Positions 1 through 8,130 of a stretch of DNA of 64,000 nucleotides are shown here, piece by piece (positions within the stretch are counted from its first letter, which is position 1; each line of letters begins with the position of its first letter). The translations under genes were made by a program, and so were the position numbers. Location of the stretch: the NCBI RefSeq assembly GCF_963668165.1, contig NZ_OY764212.1, positions 310,001-374,000 of the forward strand. The letters are read 5' to 3'. Below the pieces are notes generated by a model. The model was not told where the DNA came from. It did not search any database and saw only the letters and a list, made by a program, of their open reading frames with translations. The stretch is from Marispirochaeta sp. Its GTDB lineage: Bacteria; Spirochaetota; Spirochaetia; JC444; Marispirochaetaceae.

Positions 1-278
1 ATCTGCAAATGAACCACCAGATACAAATGCGAATATTTCAAAATCTGAAAGAGCAGTATGAGGTGCAAAAACTGACAACCACAACCGAAAGCTCTCCGTT
101 CAGCATTCTGGAACCAGCAGAAGTTCCGGAGGAAAAATCAAGGCCTCGCAGAAGTCAGATATGCCTGATTGCTACTGTTATAGGTTTCTTTGGATCTATT
201 GGTCTCGCGCTCCTTATTGATCTTGTTCGCAATGTTAAAAATGATCCGGAAAAACGTAAAATCCTTAAAGGTGAGTGA
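1..278 (+). CDS. Wzz-like polysaccharide chain-length protein, C-terminal fragment
   Basis: Only the C-terminal end is present; the frame stays open to the left edge, so the real start lies upstream. The visible part has a short helical stretch, then a Pro-rich linker (EPAEVPEEKSRPRR) and one hydrophobic membrane segment (ICLIATVIGFFGSIGLALLI) followed by a short basic cytoplasmic tail. This Pro-rich element plus final transmembrane helix is typical of the C-terminus of Wzz/GNVR chain-length regulators of O-antigen or exopolysaccharide assembly. The Wza-like export gene 2 kb downstream supports that reading. The assignment rests on architecture because the main periplasmic domain is outside the window. 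Confidence 0.6.
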   Translation, partial: LQMNHQIQMRIFQNLKEQYEVQKLTTTTESSPFSILEPAEVPEEKSRPRRSQICLIATVIGFFGSIGLALLIDLVRNVKNDPEKRKILKGE

Positions 279-361
279 GTCTGTGTAAATATTGTGAGAT
301 ATTCACCTGAAAATATTCCTAAGAACATGAAAACATTTTTCACTATTCTTATCTTCCACAG

Positions 362-382
362 TTGACGTTATTTATTTGACGT
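362..382 (+). promoter_or_regulatory. Direct repeat TTGACGT x2, possible operator
   Basis: TTGACGT occurs at 362-368 and again at 376-382, a spacing of 14 bp (about 1.3 helical turns). It lies in the AT-rich 266-bp gap between the Wzz-like gene and the asparagine-synthase-like gene. A TATAAG hexamer overlaps the end of the second copy. No good 17-bp-spaced promoter is evident, and the next start codon is more than 160 bp away, so the role is uncertain. Confidence 0.2.
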
Positions 383-544
383 ATAAGTTTTTACCTTGAG
401 CTCCTCGATTAATTTTCCTATGATTTCTTTTCATACTATAGCCAAAGAATTAGTTAATCGAAAGTATCCGCTTGAATACCAACGCAAGAAAGTTTATATC
501 ATTACTTCGCTATTTCTTATAATTCAGAATGGTGTATTATTAAT

Positions 545-2041
545 ATGATTGATTTAGAAAAGCTACGGTTTCGACGACAATTTATCTTAGGCCCGGCACA
601 TGTACAATTATTCTATAATTGGCAAAAAATTTCTATTGGAAACGATTTATTTTTGACTGTTCATCCAGATTTACCTTGCTATGAAGCGACGATTGGGAAC
701 GTTACGACTATATTACTCGGTTATGCTGTAAATCCTTATCTACCGAATTTAAGTAATACAGAAATTGTAAATACACTATCAAAAGAGTCTACAAATTGGG
801 AATTGCTTATTAAACATACCAACCAGTTAGTTGGAAGATGGGTAATTATATATAAAGCTTCCGAAAAAACAATTGTATTCCATGATCCTGCTGGTGTAAG
901 GCAAATTCATTTTGGTTTTTCTATATCAGGAGAACTCTGGTGTGCTTCACAGCCTTCTTTGGTTGCATTAGTTACAGATGCAGAACCAGATTTAAGCCAC
1001 CACCATGAGCTGAAAAATGATGGTGTCTTTGATAGATACCGAGATCACTTCTGGCCTGGATCGACAACATTTTACAAGAAAGTTTTTAGGTTACTACCAA
1101 ATCATTACTTAGATATGTATACTCGAAAGCCATCAAGATATTGGCCAGTGAGTAAGATTGAAGAAATTTCATTTGATGATGCGATTGTAAAATGTTCTAA
1201 AATTCTAACGGGTTCAATTAAAGCAGCAACAAAGAGATATAATTTACTATTCTCAATTACTGCAGGGTTTGACTCTCGTGTACTCTTGGCAGCGTCGAGA
1301 GACGTTGTTAATGAATTGAAATTATATACTGAAATACGGAAATGGATGCATCCTTTACATCCTGATATACGCGTGCCCTATCTTATGTTAAGATCAGTAG
1401 GATTGAATCGTAAGCTATTACGTGTACCGAAAAGGGTAGATAGACTTTTTCAATCATTATTTACTGAATGTTTTCCGCATTACCATGAAGGTGTACTAAA
1501 AGAAGCTGATGTCTTGTTTAAAAGTGTGCGATCATATGGATTTGAACCAATGGTAATAAATGGAAATATAAGCGAAATAGGTAGGCGATTTTATTCAAAG
1601 AAGGGTTGGCCTGGAGACCCAACACCTGAACTTATGTCAGCAAAAGCACAGATGAAGAGTAGTCGCTATGCTGCTGAACAATTTTCATATTGGTATGAAG
1701 ATGCAAAGCCGACTATCAAAGACAGTGGAATAGATCCCTGGGATCTGTTCTATTGGGAGCAAAAAATAGGTGGTTGGTTTGGATCAGTCAGGTCAGAGTA
1801 TGATTTTGCAATAGATGTATTTTTACCATACAACTGTCGTGATTTATTACAGTATATGCTTGGTGTTAATCCTCTATATCGACAAACTCCAGATTATAAG
1901 TTTCATGAATCTCTTATTAGATATATGTGGCCAGAATTATTACATTTTTCAATCAATCCACCTGATCCCATGAAGAAGATTGTGAAATATGCTCGACGGA
2001 TAGATAATTTTATATCGAAAATCATGTTTAAAAGACAGTAA
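545..2041 (+). CDS. Asparagine-synthase-like protein (degenerate glutaminase half)
   Basis: 498 residues. The C-terminal half carries a PP-loop ATP-binding motif, SITAGFDS, at residues 237-244, matching the SGGxDS type of asparagine synthetases and related amide ligases. The N-terminal half resembles the class II glutamine amidotransferase fold (LVGRWVIIY, FHDPAGVRQIHF), but residue 2 is Ile rather than the nucleophilic Cys. Glutamine hydrolysis is therefore unlikely; the enzyme may use ammonia or have another acceptor. Such proteins are common in polysaccharide clusters, where they may amidate sugars. The gene is much more AT-rich than its neighbours, with many ATA/TTA/AAT codons, suggesting horizontal acquisition. 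Family assignment is firm; the substrate is unknown. Confidence 0.7.
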   Translation: MIDLEKLRFRRQFILGPAHVQLFYNWQKISIGNDLFLTVHPDLPCYEATIGNVTTILLGYAVNPYLPNLSNTEIVNTLSKESTNWELLIKHTNQLVGRWVIIYKASEKTIVFHDPAGVRQIHFGFSISGELWCASQPSLVALVTDAEPDLSHHHELKNDGVFDRYRDHFWPGSTTFYKKVFRLLPNHYLDMYTRKPSRYWPVSKIEEISFDDAIVKCSKILTGSIKAATKRYNLLFSITAGFDSRVLLAASRDVVNELKLYTEIRKWMHPLHPDIRVPYLMLRSVGLNRKLLRVPKRVDRLFQSLFTECFPHYHEGVLKEADVLFKSVRSYGFEPMVINGNISEIGRRFYSKKGWPGDPTPELMSAKAQMKSSRYAAEQFSYWYEDAKPTIKDSGIDPWDLFYWEQKIGGWFGSVRSEYDFAIDVFLPYNCRDLLQYMLGVNPLYRQTPDYKFHESLIRYMWPELLHFSINPPDPMKKIVKYARRIDNFISKIMFKRQ

Positions 2042-2431
2042 GCGTCAATTTACATCGGGGCTAAAAATTCCAGGATAGTAGGTTTTTCCACTGCTCCTGA
2101 CCATATAATACTAACAGGATCATTCAAATACTTATAAGAAATAATCATCCGGATTCAACCTGTTGGCTTTTGTAGTCTTAATTGTCAACGCCAGGATAAA
2201 ACTGCAGTTTCTTATCGGAGCTGAGTTGTAGACTCCGACAAGAATTCTTGGAAGCCAACGGTTCAAATCATCATCATTCGCCGTTATATTTCTGCTACTT
2301 AATTCTATCTATGGAGAATATTCTATTTGCAGTTCAGCAAGGCCGCCAGGCACGGTTTATTTGAGCATACTTTTATTATACAACATTTGCTTTTAGAAAA
2401 CTTATTATATCGATAACAAGGGTACATTTGC
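2042..2431. other. 390-bp intergenic region, AT-rich, no gene seen
   Basis: No convincing open reading frame is present. The one visible structure is a 6-bp stem, TCGGAG at 2215-2220 with CTCCGA at 2233-2238, around a 12-nt loop and without a T-run. The last 70 bases are AT-rich and probably hold the promoter of the export gene, but no clean -35/-10 pair with 16-18 bp spacing could be assigned. Confidence 0.4.
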
Positions 2432-3637
2432 ATGAAAAGATCATTTCTATTGGTTGTCTTATTACTTCTTAGTTTTGGACTTTCTTCTCAGGATTTTGGG
2501 GTTTTGCCATCGAGCCCGGGCGCTGGTGGGGTACCTGAAGGTGGACAGGAAGAGGAACTAGTTGAAGCCCAGATCGAAAGGCTTCAGCTGGCAATATCGA
2601 ATGAAGGCTACCCTGTAACCCCTGGCGATATTTATCGTATCACCTTTACCGCGGCAGGATCGTTAATAACAAATCAGATAATCGTGGAGAGTGATTATTC
2701 AATTAATCTTGGTATATTCGGCGAGATTGATGTTCAAAATATGAACTTCCCGGAATTAAAAAAAAGGGTTGAGCGACTTATCCAGGAAGGCTATCCCCGA
2801 AGTCTGCCGTCTCTTACAATGATTTCCACTGGTACTTTTGAAGTCCCAATTATTGGCGAGATTCCTCAAACCACATATGTTACCGCGTGGGGGCTATCCA
2901 GGCTCAACGATGTAGTTTCTGGTTCCTTTGGAGCACATTCTTCTATGAGGGATGTTAAGGTACTATCCAAAGACGGTACAGAACGAACCTTTGATCTCTG
3001 GATGGCACGGTATAAGGGTGATCTTTTTCAGAATCCTCTGGTTAGCCCAGGCGACCGGATCGTCGTTTCCAGAGTTAATAAACAGATCAGAATAAACGGC
3101 GAAGTCTATCGCCCCGGTATCTATCAACTGCTGGAAAACGAGGATCTGCAGGATATCCGTTACTTTTCCGGTGGGTTTACCCCCCTGGCAGATCTCAGAC
3201 GGGTAACCGTGGAAAGGTTCTCGGGAGAAGGTCCTGAGCTTATTGTCTTTGATTACAATAACTCCGATGAGGATTTTGAGTTCAAGGATCGGGACATTAT
3301 TACAATTCCTTCAAAACGCGATCAGGATCTGCAGGTTACTGTTGTAGGGGCCGTATTTAATCCGGGGCGATATCAGTATACACCGCCCGAGAACTATATG
3401 TATTACGTAAACCTTGCCGGAGGCATCGATTTTGAACGAAATTCAGGGAATGAGGTAACTGTTGTAGACCGTTACGGGAATCAGCAGGATCCGAGTTACC
3501 CCATAAGTCCGGGAGACACCATTACTGTTCTTAACAATAATTTTATTTATAATTTCAACCGGCATTTCCCTGTTGTCACTACCGGTTTTGCCTTTATTTT
3601 AACAATTATCTCCATTGTAAACCTTGCAAACCAGTAG
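2432..3637 (+). CDS. Wza-like polysaccharide export protein with SLBB domains
   Basis: 401 residues with an N-terminal signal peptide (hydrophobic stretch at about residues 5-17, then a low-complexity Pro/Gly linker). A polysaccharide biosynthesis/export domain starts near residue 60 (VTPGDIYRITF). Three SLBB-type beta-grasp units follow: around EVPIIGEI (~133), QIRINGEVYRPGIYQL (~218) and LQVTVVGAVFNPGRYQY (~299). The C-terminus has a hydrophobic helix (FAFILTIISIV). Proteins of this type form the outer-membrane channel of Wzy-dependent capsule/EPS export together with a Wzz/Wzc-type partner, and a Wzz-like fragment lies at the left edge. A GGG-rich ribosome site (AAGGG) sits about 12 bases before the ATG. 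Confidence 0.85.
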   Translation: MKRSFLLVVLLLLSFGLSSQDFGVLPSSPGAGGVPEGGQEEELVEAQIERLQLAISNEGYPVTPGDIYRITFTAAGSLITNQIIVESDYSINLGIFGEIDVQNMNFPELKKRVERLIQEGYPRSLPSLTMISTGTFEVPIIGEIPQTTYVTAWGLSRLNDVVSGSFGAHSSMRDVKVLSKDGTERTFDLWMARYKGDLFQNPLVSPGDRIVVSRVNKQIRINGEVYRPGIYQLLENEDLQDIRYFSGGFTPLADLRRVTVERFSGEGPELIVFDYNNSDEDFEFKDRDIITIPSKRDQDLQVTVVGAVFNPGRYQYTPPENYMYYVNLAGGIDFERNSGNEVTVVDRYGNQQDPSYPISPGDTITVLNNNFIYNFNRHFPVVTTGFAFILTIISIVNLANQ

Positions 3638-3822
3638 AAATCTACAAAAATTTTAATCCAAAACTGCCTAAAGAAGTTATTTTGCTGTGCATGCTGTATA
3701 TTATTAATTGTCGTGAATCTCATAAAATGATTAAAAAACTGAGTTTTATTTAGTTATCAAGAATACGTTAGAAGATGTACAGCGTGCTTATAAACACTCT
3801 TTCTTTTCGAGGCGGATGAACT

Positions 3823-4689
3823 GTGGTTTTTAAACATGCCCATATGGTTTTGTTATTTTTGAATACCCTGCTTTTGTCCTGTCTTGATCCTGCTAGTGAG
3901 CTTATTATAAAAACTGATCCGCCTTCAACGACAGAAAAGCTTGTCTTCATCCATCACTCCTGCGGTGACAACTGGCTGAATACCGGGGATGGTAATCTTG
4001 GCAATACCCTTGGAGCCAATAATTACTATGTAAGGGATATCTACTATGGTTGGGATGCTCCGTACAATGAGAACATTGGAGACCGAACAGATACTGGTGA
4101 CTGGCCTGAATGGTTTACGGATACAACAATCCAGGGCAACGGAGAAACCCAGCGAGACAACATAATGGCCGCTGTTTACACAACAGCAAATAAGAACGCA
4201 ATGTATACACCTATCACTGATCCTGGCGGGGAAAATGACATTATTATGTTCAAATCCTGCTATCCTAATAGCGAAGTGGGGTCGTCCATCGAAGACGAAA
4301 AGGACATCTATAATGATATACTTACATATTTTGCCTCCCGTCCCGATAAGCTTTTCATCCTCATAACTCCCCCAGGGGAGACAGTGGTTTCAAGCTATGT
4401 ACTTACAAGGGAACTGTGTGAATGGCTGGTGGACGAAGAGAACGGCTGGCTCTCGGGCTACTCTGGAAATAACGTTGGTGTATTCGATTTTTACTGTGTT
4501 CTCTCGGAGACGGGTTCCCATCATACTATAGAGGATGGAGAGCTGGTCTACACATATGCATCTGACTACGACGGAACATCGCCGTATCATAACGGGAATG
4601 ATCATCCAAACAGCACAGGTAACCAGAAATCGACTGATGAATTTGTTCCTCTGCTGAACTACTATTACAACAGATGGAGAAACAATTAA
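3823..4689 (+). CDS. Secreted SGNH-hydrolase-like lipoprotein
   Basis: 288 residues from a GTG start with GAGG about 10 bases upstream; an in-frame ATG at 3844 is the alternative. The N-terminus is a lipoprotein signal with lipobox LLLSC. The body starts with a beta strand ending in LVFIHHSCGDNW, resembling the first SGNH block with its serine, and ends with NDHPNSTGNQ, resembling the block V histidine motif. Other conserved-looking stretches are IIMFKSCYPNSE and LFILITPPGE. SGNH/GDSL enzymes deacylate polysaccharides and lipids, and the position directly after a polysaccharide exporter suggests surface-glycan modification. Family call is by motif only. It is followed by a second protein of related design. 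Confidence 0.55.
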   Translation: MVFKHAHMVLLFLNTLLLSCLDPASELIIKTDPPSTTEKLVFIHHSCGDNWLNTGDGNLGNTLGANNYYVRDIYYGWDAPYNENIGDRTDTGDWPEWFTDTTIQGNGETQRDNIMAAVYTTANKNAMYTPITDPGGENDIIMFKSCYPNSEVGSSIEDEKDIYNDILTYFASRPDKLFILITPPGETVVSSYVLTRELCEWLVDEENGWLSGYSGNNVGVFDFYCVLSETGSHHTIEDGELVYTYASDYDGTSPYHNGNDHPNSTGNQKSTDEFVPLLNYYYNRWRNN

Positions 4690-4777
4690 CTTTTTAAGCA
4701 TAGGTAAAAGCAATTAAAGCGCGCATAAAAGCAAAGCTTCTTGTGTTATCTCTCTAAACCGCGTTAAGGGGGATACT

Positions 4778-7249
4778 ATGAAATTAAAAAATCTGAACTT
4801 TTTATTCGTTCTTGTTTTGATGCAGCTCATTTCCTGTAAAGATCCCAGTGATTCTTTTCACGTGGTTATTATTCCGAAAGCTCCCAGCGGCTTGAGCGGA
4901 ACAGCAGAGTCCGGAACCGGAGTGAACTTGAGCTGGACAGATAACGCGGACAATGAAGAAAGCTTTACGGTAGAACGAAGCGAAGACGGTGGAGCTTTTT
5001 CCTCAATTGTCACGGGACTGGCTGCGAACACAGAAAGCTACAGCGACGCGGGGTTTGGACTTGATTCTGACCACAGTCTGGTCTACCGGGTCTATGCGAC
5101 AAACAGCGTCGGGGATTCCGGCTATTCGAATACAGCGAGCGTAAGCTACACAGCGCCCCTGACAGTGCCTGACGCTCCCAGCGGCTTGAGCGGAACAGCA
5201 GAGTTCGGAACCGGAGTGAACTTGAGCTGGACAGACAACGCGGACAATGAAGAAAGCTTTACGGTAGAACGAAGCGAAGACGGTGGAGCTTTTTCCTCAA
5301 TTGTCACGGGACTGGCTGCGAACACAGAAAGCTACAGCGATACAGGGTTCGATACTGATGAGAATCACAGTCTGGAGTATCGAGTCTACGCGACCAATGT
5401 CATTGGCGATTCCGGCTATTCGAATGAGATTGAGGTCAGCTACACGGCACCGCTGACAGCACCTGACGCTCCGAGCGGCTTGAGCGGAACAGCAATATCC
5501 GGAAGCGGAGTAACCCTTGGCTGGACAGATAACGCGGACAATGAAGAGAGCTTTACTGTAGAACGGAACCTTGACGGAGCAGGGTATGTATCGATAGCCG
5601 CGGGACTTGCTGCGGATACAGAAAGCTTCACTGACAGTGGGTTTGATCTTGATTCTGATCACAGTCTGGTCTACCGGGTCTATGCTACAAACAGCGTCGG
5701 GGATTCCGGCTACTCGAATACCGCGAGCGTAAGCTACACAGCGCCCCTGACAGTGCCTGACGCCCCCAGTGACTTAAGCGGAACAGCAGAATCCGGAACT
5801 GGAGTAACCCTTAGCTGGACAGACAACGCGGACAATGAAGAGAGCTTTACGGTAGAACGGACCCTTGACGGAGCAGGGTATGTATCGATAGCCGCGGGAC
5901 TTGCTGCGGACACGGAAAGCTACAGCGACACAGGGTTCGATCTTGATTCTGATCACAGTCTGGTCTACCGGGTCTATGCGACAAACAGCGTCGGGAATTC
6001 CGGCTACTCGAATACCGCGAGCGTAAGCTACACAGCGCCCCTGACAGTGCCTGACGCCCCCAGCGGCTTGAGCGGAACAGTAATCTCCGGAAGCGGAGTA
6101 AATCTTAGCTGGACAGACAACGCGGACAATGAAACAAGCTATACAGTAGAGCGAAGCGAAGACGGTGGAACGTATAGCTTGATTGCAGCGTTGGCTGCTG
6201 ATGCGGTCGCATATCAGGATGTAGACTTTGTCCTTACTACTGATCATAATTTTAGTTACCGTGTATATGCTTCAAACAGTGCAGGTGATTCTGATTTTTC
6301 CAATGAAAATATAGTAAACTATACAGCACCTGGCACTCCTTATTTAATTATCAACCATAATTCTATTGCAGAATTTGACGGCCTCACTTCTGATCAGATT
6401 GAAGCGGCAAAAAAAGTGCTGCTAATTATCAGCGGAGAATCCCATGGTAGAGGATATGGTTACGGCTTGGAGTCTTTAGCGGGAATAGATAGTACATATA
6501 GCGCTTCAACCAATTGGAGTGGTGAAGCAGAAAGTTATAGATCCGACGCGTTGCGTTGGAACCGGGCATTTCTTGATAATTCCACTTGGAATACTTCTAT
6601 GGGCGAAGAGGATTTCTGGACAAATTCAGCTGCTGTTAATGATGTAAAGGCAGGTCTTGAATATATAGAATCCAATTATACTGGAAAAGTAATTTTCGGT
6701 TTAGGCTGGTGTTGGGATATGACCTGGCATAACTCACCGACAACAACGAAGGATCCTGTATATAGTTGTGGCTGGGCCGGCAGCACTGTTGATGGGCCCG
6801 ATGGAGATCTGCCTTGGGGCCTGGATGCCGGTGACAGTAGTATAACCGGAAACAGTCTCAGTCTCGTGGGGTATCTTGAAGCTGTTGAGGAATATAACAC
6901 GGATGCACCCGGTGTAATTACAATATTTACAACTGGACCGGTTGACGGGAACTACAACAATGAACTCGGCTATCAGCGCTGGCTCAAACATGAAAGAATA
7001 CGTGAATACGTGCAAACAAATGGTGGGGTCCTGTTCGATTATGCGGACATCCTCTCCTATGATTACACGAATAATCAGCGTTTCACAGAGAGTTGGGATG
7101 GACATAACTGGCACGGTATAAATCCTTCTTATGATGATTCCAGTTATGATGGTGGTGACGGCGGATGTCACATTACTGAAGCTGCCTGCATCCAGCTTGC
7201 CAAAGGACTCTGGGTAATGGCAGCTAAAATAGCCGATTGGGATTCCTGA
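4778..7249 (+). CDS. Lipoprotein with five FN3 repeats and a C-terminal SGNH-like domain
   Basis: 823 residues. A lipoprotein signal peptide ends in LISC at about residue 20. Residues ~35-520 are five tandem fibronectin type III modules of 98 residues, each with the signature ATNSVGDSGYSN near its end. The C-terminal ~290 residues start with LLIISGESHGRG, which looks like an SGNH block I serine, and end with GGDGGCHITEAACIQLAKG, which may supply the Asp/His pair. The picture is a surface-anchored esterase on an FN3 stalk. The upstream gene encodes a repeat-free protein of similar type, and both follow the EPS export gene. An RBS (AAGGGGG) lies about 10 bases before the ATG. Catalytic activity is inferred. 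Confidence 0.6.
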   Translation: MKLKNLNFLFVLVLMQLISCKDPSDSFHVVIIPKAPSGLSGTAESGTGVNLSWTDNADNEESFTVERSEDGGAFSSIVTGLAANTESYSDAGFGLDSDHSLVYRVYATNSVGDSGYSNTASVSYTAPLTVPDAPSGLSGTAEFGTGVNLSWTDNADNEESFTVERSEDGGAFSSIVTGLAANTESYSDTGFDTDENHSLEYRVYATNVIGDSGYSNEIEVSYTAPLTAPDAPSGLSGTAISGSGVTLGWTDNADNEESFTVERNLDGAGYVSIAAGLAADTESFTDSGFDLDSDHSLVYRVYATNSVGDSGYSNTASVSYTAPLTVPDAPSDLSGTAESGTGVTLSWTDNADNEESFTVERTLDGAGYVSIAAGLAADTESYSDTGFDLDSDHSLVYRVYATNSVGNSGYSNTASVSYTAPLTVPDAPSGLSGTVISGSGVNLSWTDNADNETSYTVERSEDGGTYSLIAALAADAVAYQDVDFVLTTDHNFSYRVYASNSAGDSDFSNENIVNYTAPGTPYLIINHNSIAEFDGLTSDQIEAAKKVLLIISGESHGRGYGYGLESLAGIDSTYSASTNWSGEAESYRSDALRWNRAFLDNSTWNTSMGEEDFWTNSAAVNDVKAGLEYIESNYTGKVIFGLGWCWDMTWHNSPTTTKDPVYSCGWAGSTVDGPDGDLPWGLDAGDSSITGNSLSLVGYLEAVEEYNTDAPGVITIFTTGPVDGNYNNELGYQRWLKHERIREYVQTNGGVLFDYADILSYDYTNNQRFTESWDGHNWHGINPSYDDSSYDGGDGGCHITEAACIQLAKGLWVMAAKIADWDS
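4880..6346 (+). repeat. Tandem repeat, five units of 294 bp, encoding FN3 modules
   Basis: Units start at 4880, 5174, 5468, 5762 and 6056, an exact 294-bp period; the fifth is one codon shorter. Unit 1 and the first half of unit 2 are nearly identical at nucleotide level, as are units 3 and 4 over the segment encoding LDGAGYVSIAAGLAAD. Unit 5 is the most divergent. The in-frame period (98 codons) means unit gain or loss by recombination would keep the reading frame. Confidence 0.9.
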
Positions 7250-7312
7250 AGATTACCTGGAAAACATATCGATAAATGATTCTGCTTCAAAAATATTATT
7301 TAGGAAAAGATC

Positions 7313-7828
7313 TTGAAAAATAAAACATTGACCACTATCAATTCCAACCATGCTCGTCGATATATTGCGGTTTTTTTATTCTTTGCTCTTTTAACCCTCC
7401 GACTCTTAGGCGATACATCCGAACTCTCCCTGGGTGCCGGTATAAGCCTGGATATTGCTCCTTGGGGAATCGAGCAGACATTCTTTACTGTCTATTCTTC
7501 TTACACACCCAGCGGAATGCCGCACCTTATGGCCAGGGCTTCTATTTCATTTAATCGGTCTGTTGTGATGGCCAGGTTTCCTCTGTGTTTCCGTTTGTTT
7601 CCGGCCGAATTGGCTGAGGAACAGCAATTCGAAGCCTGGATGGGAGGGGGTGTGGAGCTTTACCGAAGCCGGGACTATTTTGCACTTGCCCCCTTGTTAT
7701 CCCTGGGGGGCAGATTTCGGTTCCAGAATATATTCGTTGAGATCCCGGCAGAATCAGCAATCAGAATCGGGCAGAATAATATCGATTCTGATGTTGGATT
7801 CAACGCCGGATACATCTTCAACTTTTAA
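7313..7828 (+). CDS. Secreted hypothetical protein, beta-rich
   Basis: 171 residues from a TTG start with TAGGAAAAG just upstream (7301-7309). The N-terminus has a basic stretch followed by a hydrophobic segment (YIAVFLFFALLTLRLLG), a likely signal peptide or anchor. The remainder alternates hydrophobic and polar residues (SLGAGISLDIAP, LLSLGGRFRFQNIFVEI) and ends in FNAGYIFNF. A terminal Phe and alternating strands are typical of small outer-membrane beta barrels. I recognise no family. It lies immediately upstream of the IS110 element and is not visibly interrupted by it. Confidence 0.5.
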   Translation: MKNKTLTTINSNHARRYIAVFLFFALLTLRLLGDTSELSLGAGISLDIAPWGIEQTFFTVYSSYTPSGMPHLMARASISFNRSVVMARFPLCFRLFPAELAEEQQFEAWMGGGVELYRSRDYFALAPLLSLGGRFRFQNIFVEIPAESAIRIGQNNIDSDVGFNAGYIFNF

Positions 7829-7879
7829 AACTCTGAGAGAGGGTTTTCTTTTTGTGGTGCATGTAGAGACAAAAGAGTA

Positions 7880-8125
7880 GTTTTTAGAGATTGTATGATT
7901 TACGTGGTTGGGCGCAGAGAGTTATCCTCTATCTGACGGGATTGGGGAGCCGGCGGTAGGTTGAGGGCACCGGGAGGCATAAGACCTCGCTTTAGAGATT
8001 AACTGAAACCTGCCACCGAACACCATAGAGCGGTGCGCCGAGTGACCGGCGCAACCGCGAATAGGAGTACGGTGTAACTCGCGTCTGACCAAAGACTCCC
8101 AGTCCTTCTTATAACCGAAAGGAGG
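7880..8125 (+). ncRNA. Candidate IS110 bridge/seek RNA in the transposase leader
   Basis: This non-coding leader is dense in short stems. CAGAGAG/CTC-TCTG lies near 7915-7935. GAGG 7974-7977 pairs with CCTC 7985-7988. GCGCCG 8035-8040 pairs with CGGCGC 8047-8052 around a 6-nt loop. CGCGA 8056-8060 pairs with TCGCG 8079-8083 around an 18-nt loop. In characterised IS110-group elements the non-coding end upstream of the transposase encodes a guide RNA with target- and donor-binding loops. GGGCACC at 7965-7971 is complementary to GGTGCCC at the proposed right end, as a donor guide would be, but a 7-mer match can occur by chance. RNA limits are estimates. Confidence 0.45.
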
Positions 8126-8130
8126 GAAAA

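Noticed and set aside
5774..6247. Cys-rich frames on the minus strand inside the FN3 array
   Set aside because: They arise from repeat units read backward and share the same 294-bp periodicity; not genes.
4880..6346. Repeat array considered as a CRISPR
   Set aside because: Units are 294 bp, contiguous, in frame and without spacers; this is a coding FN3 repeat.
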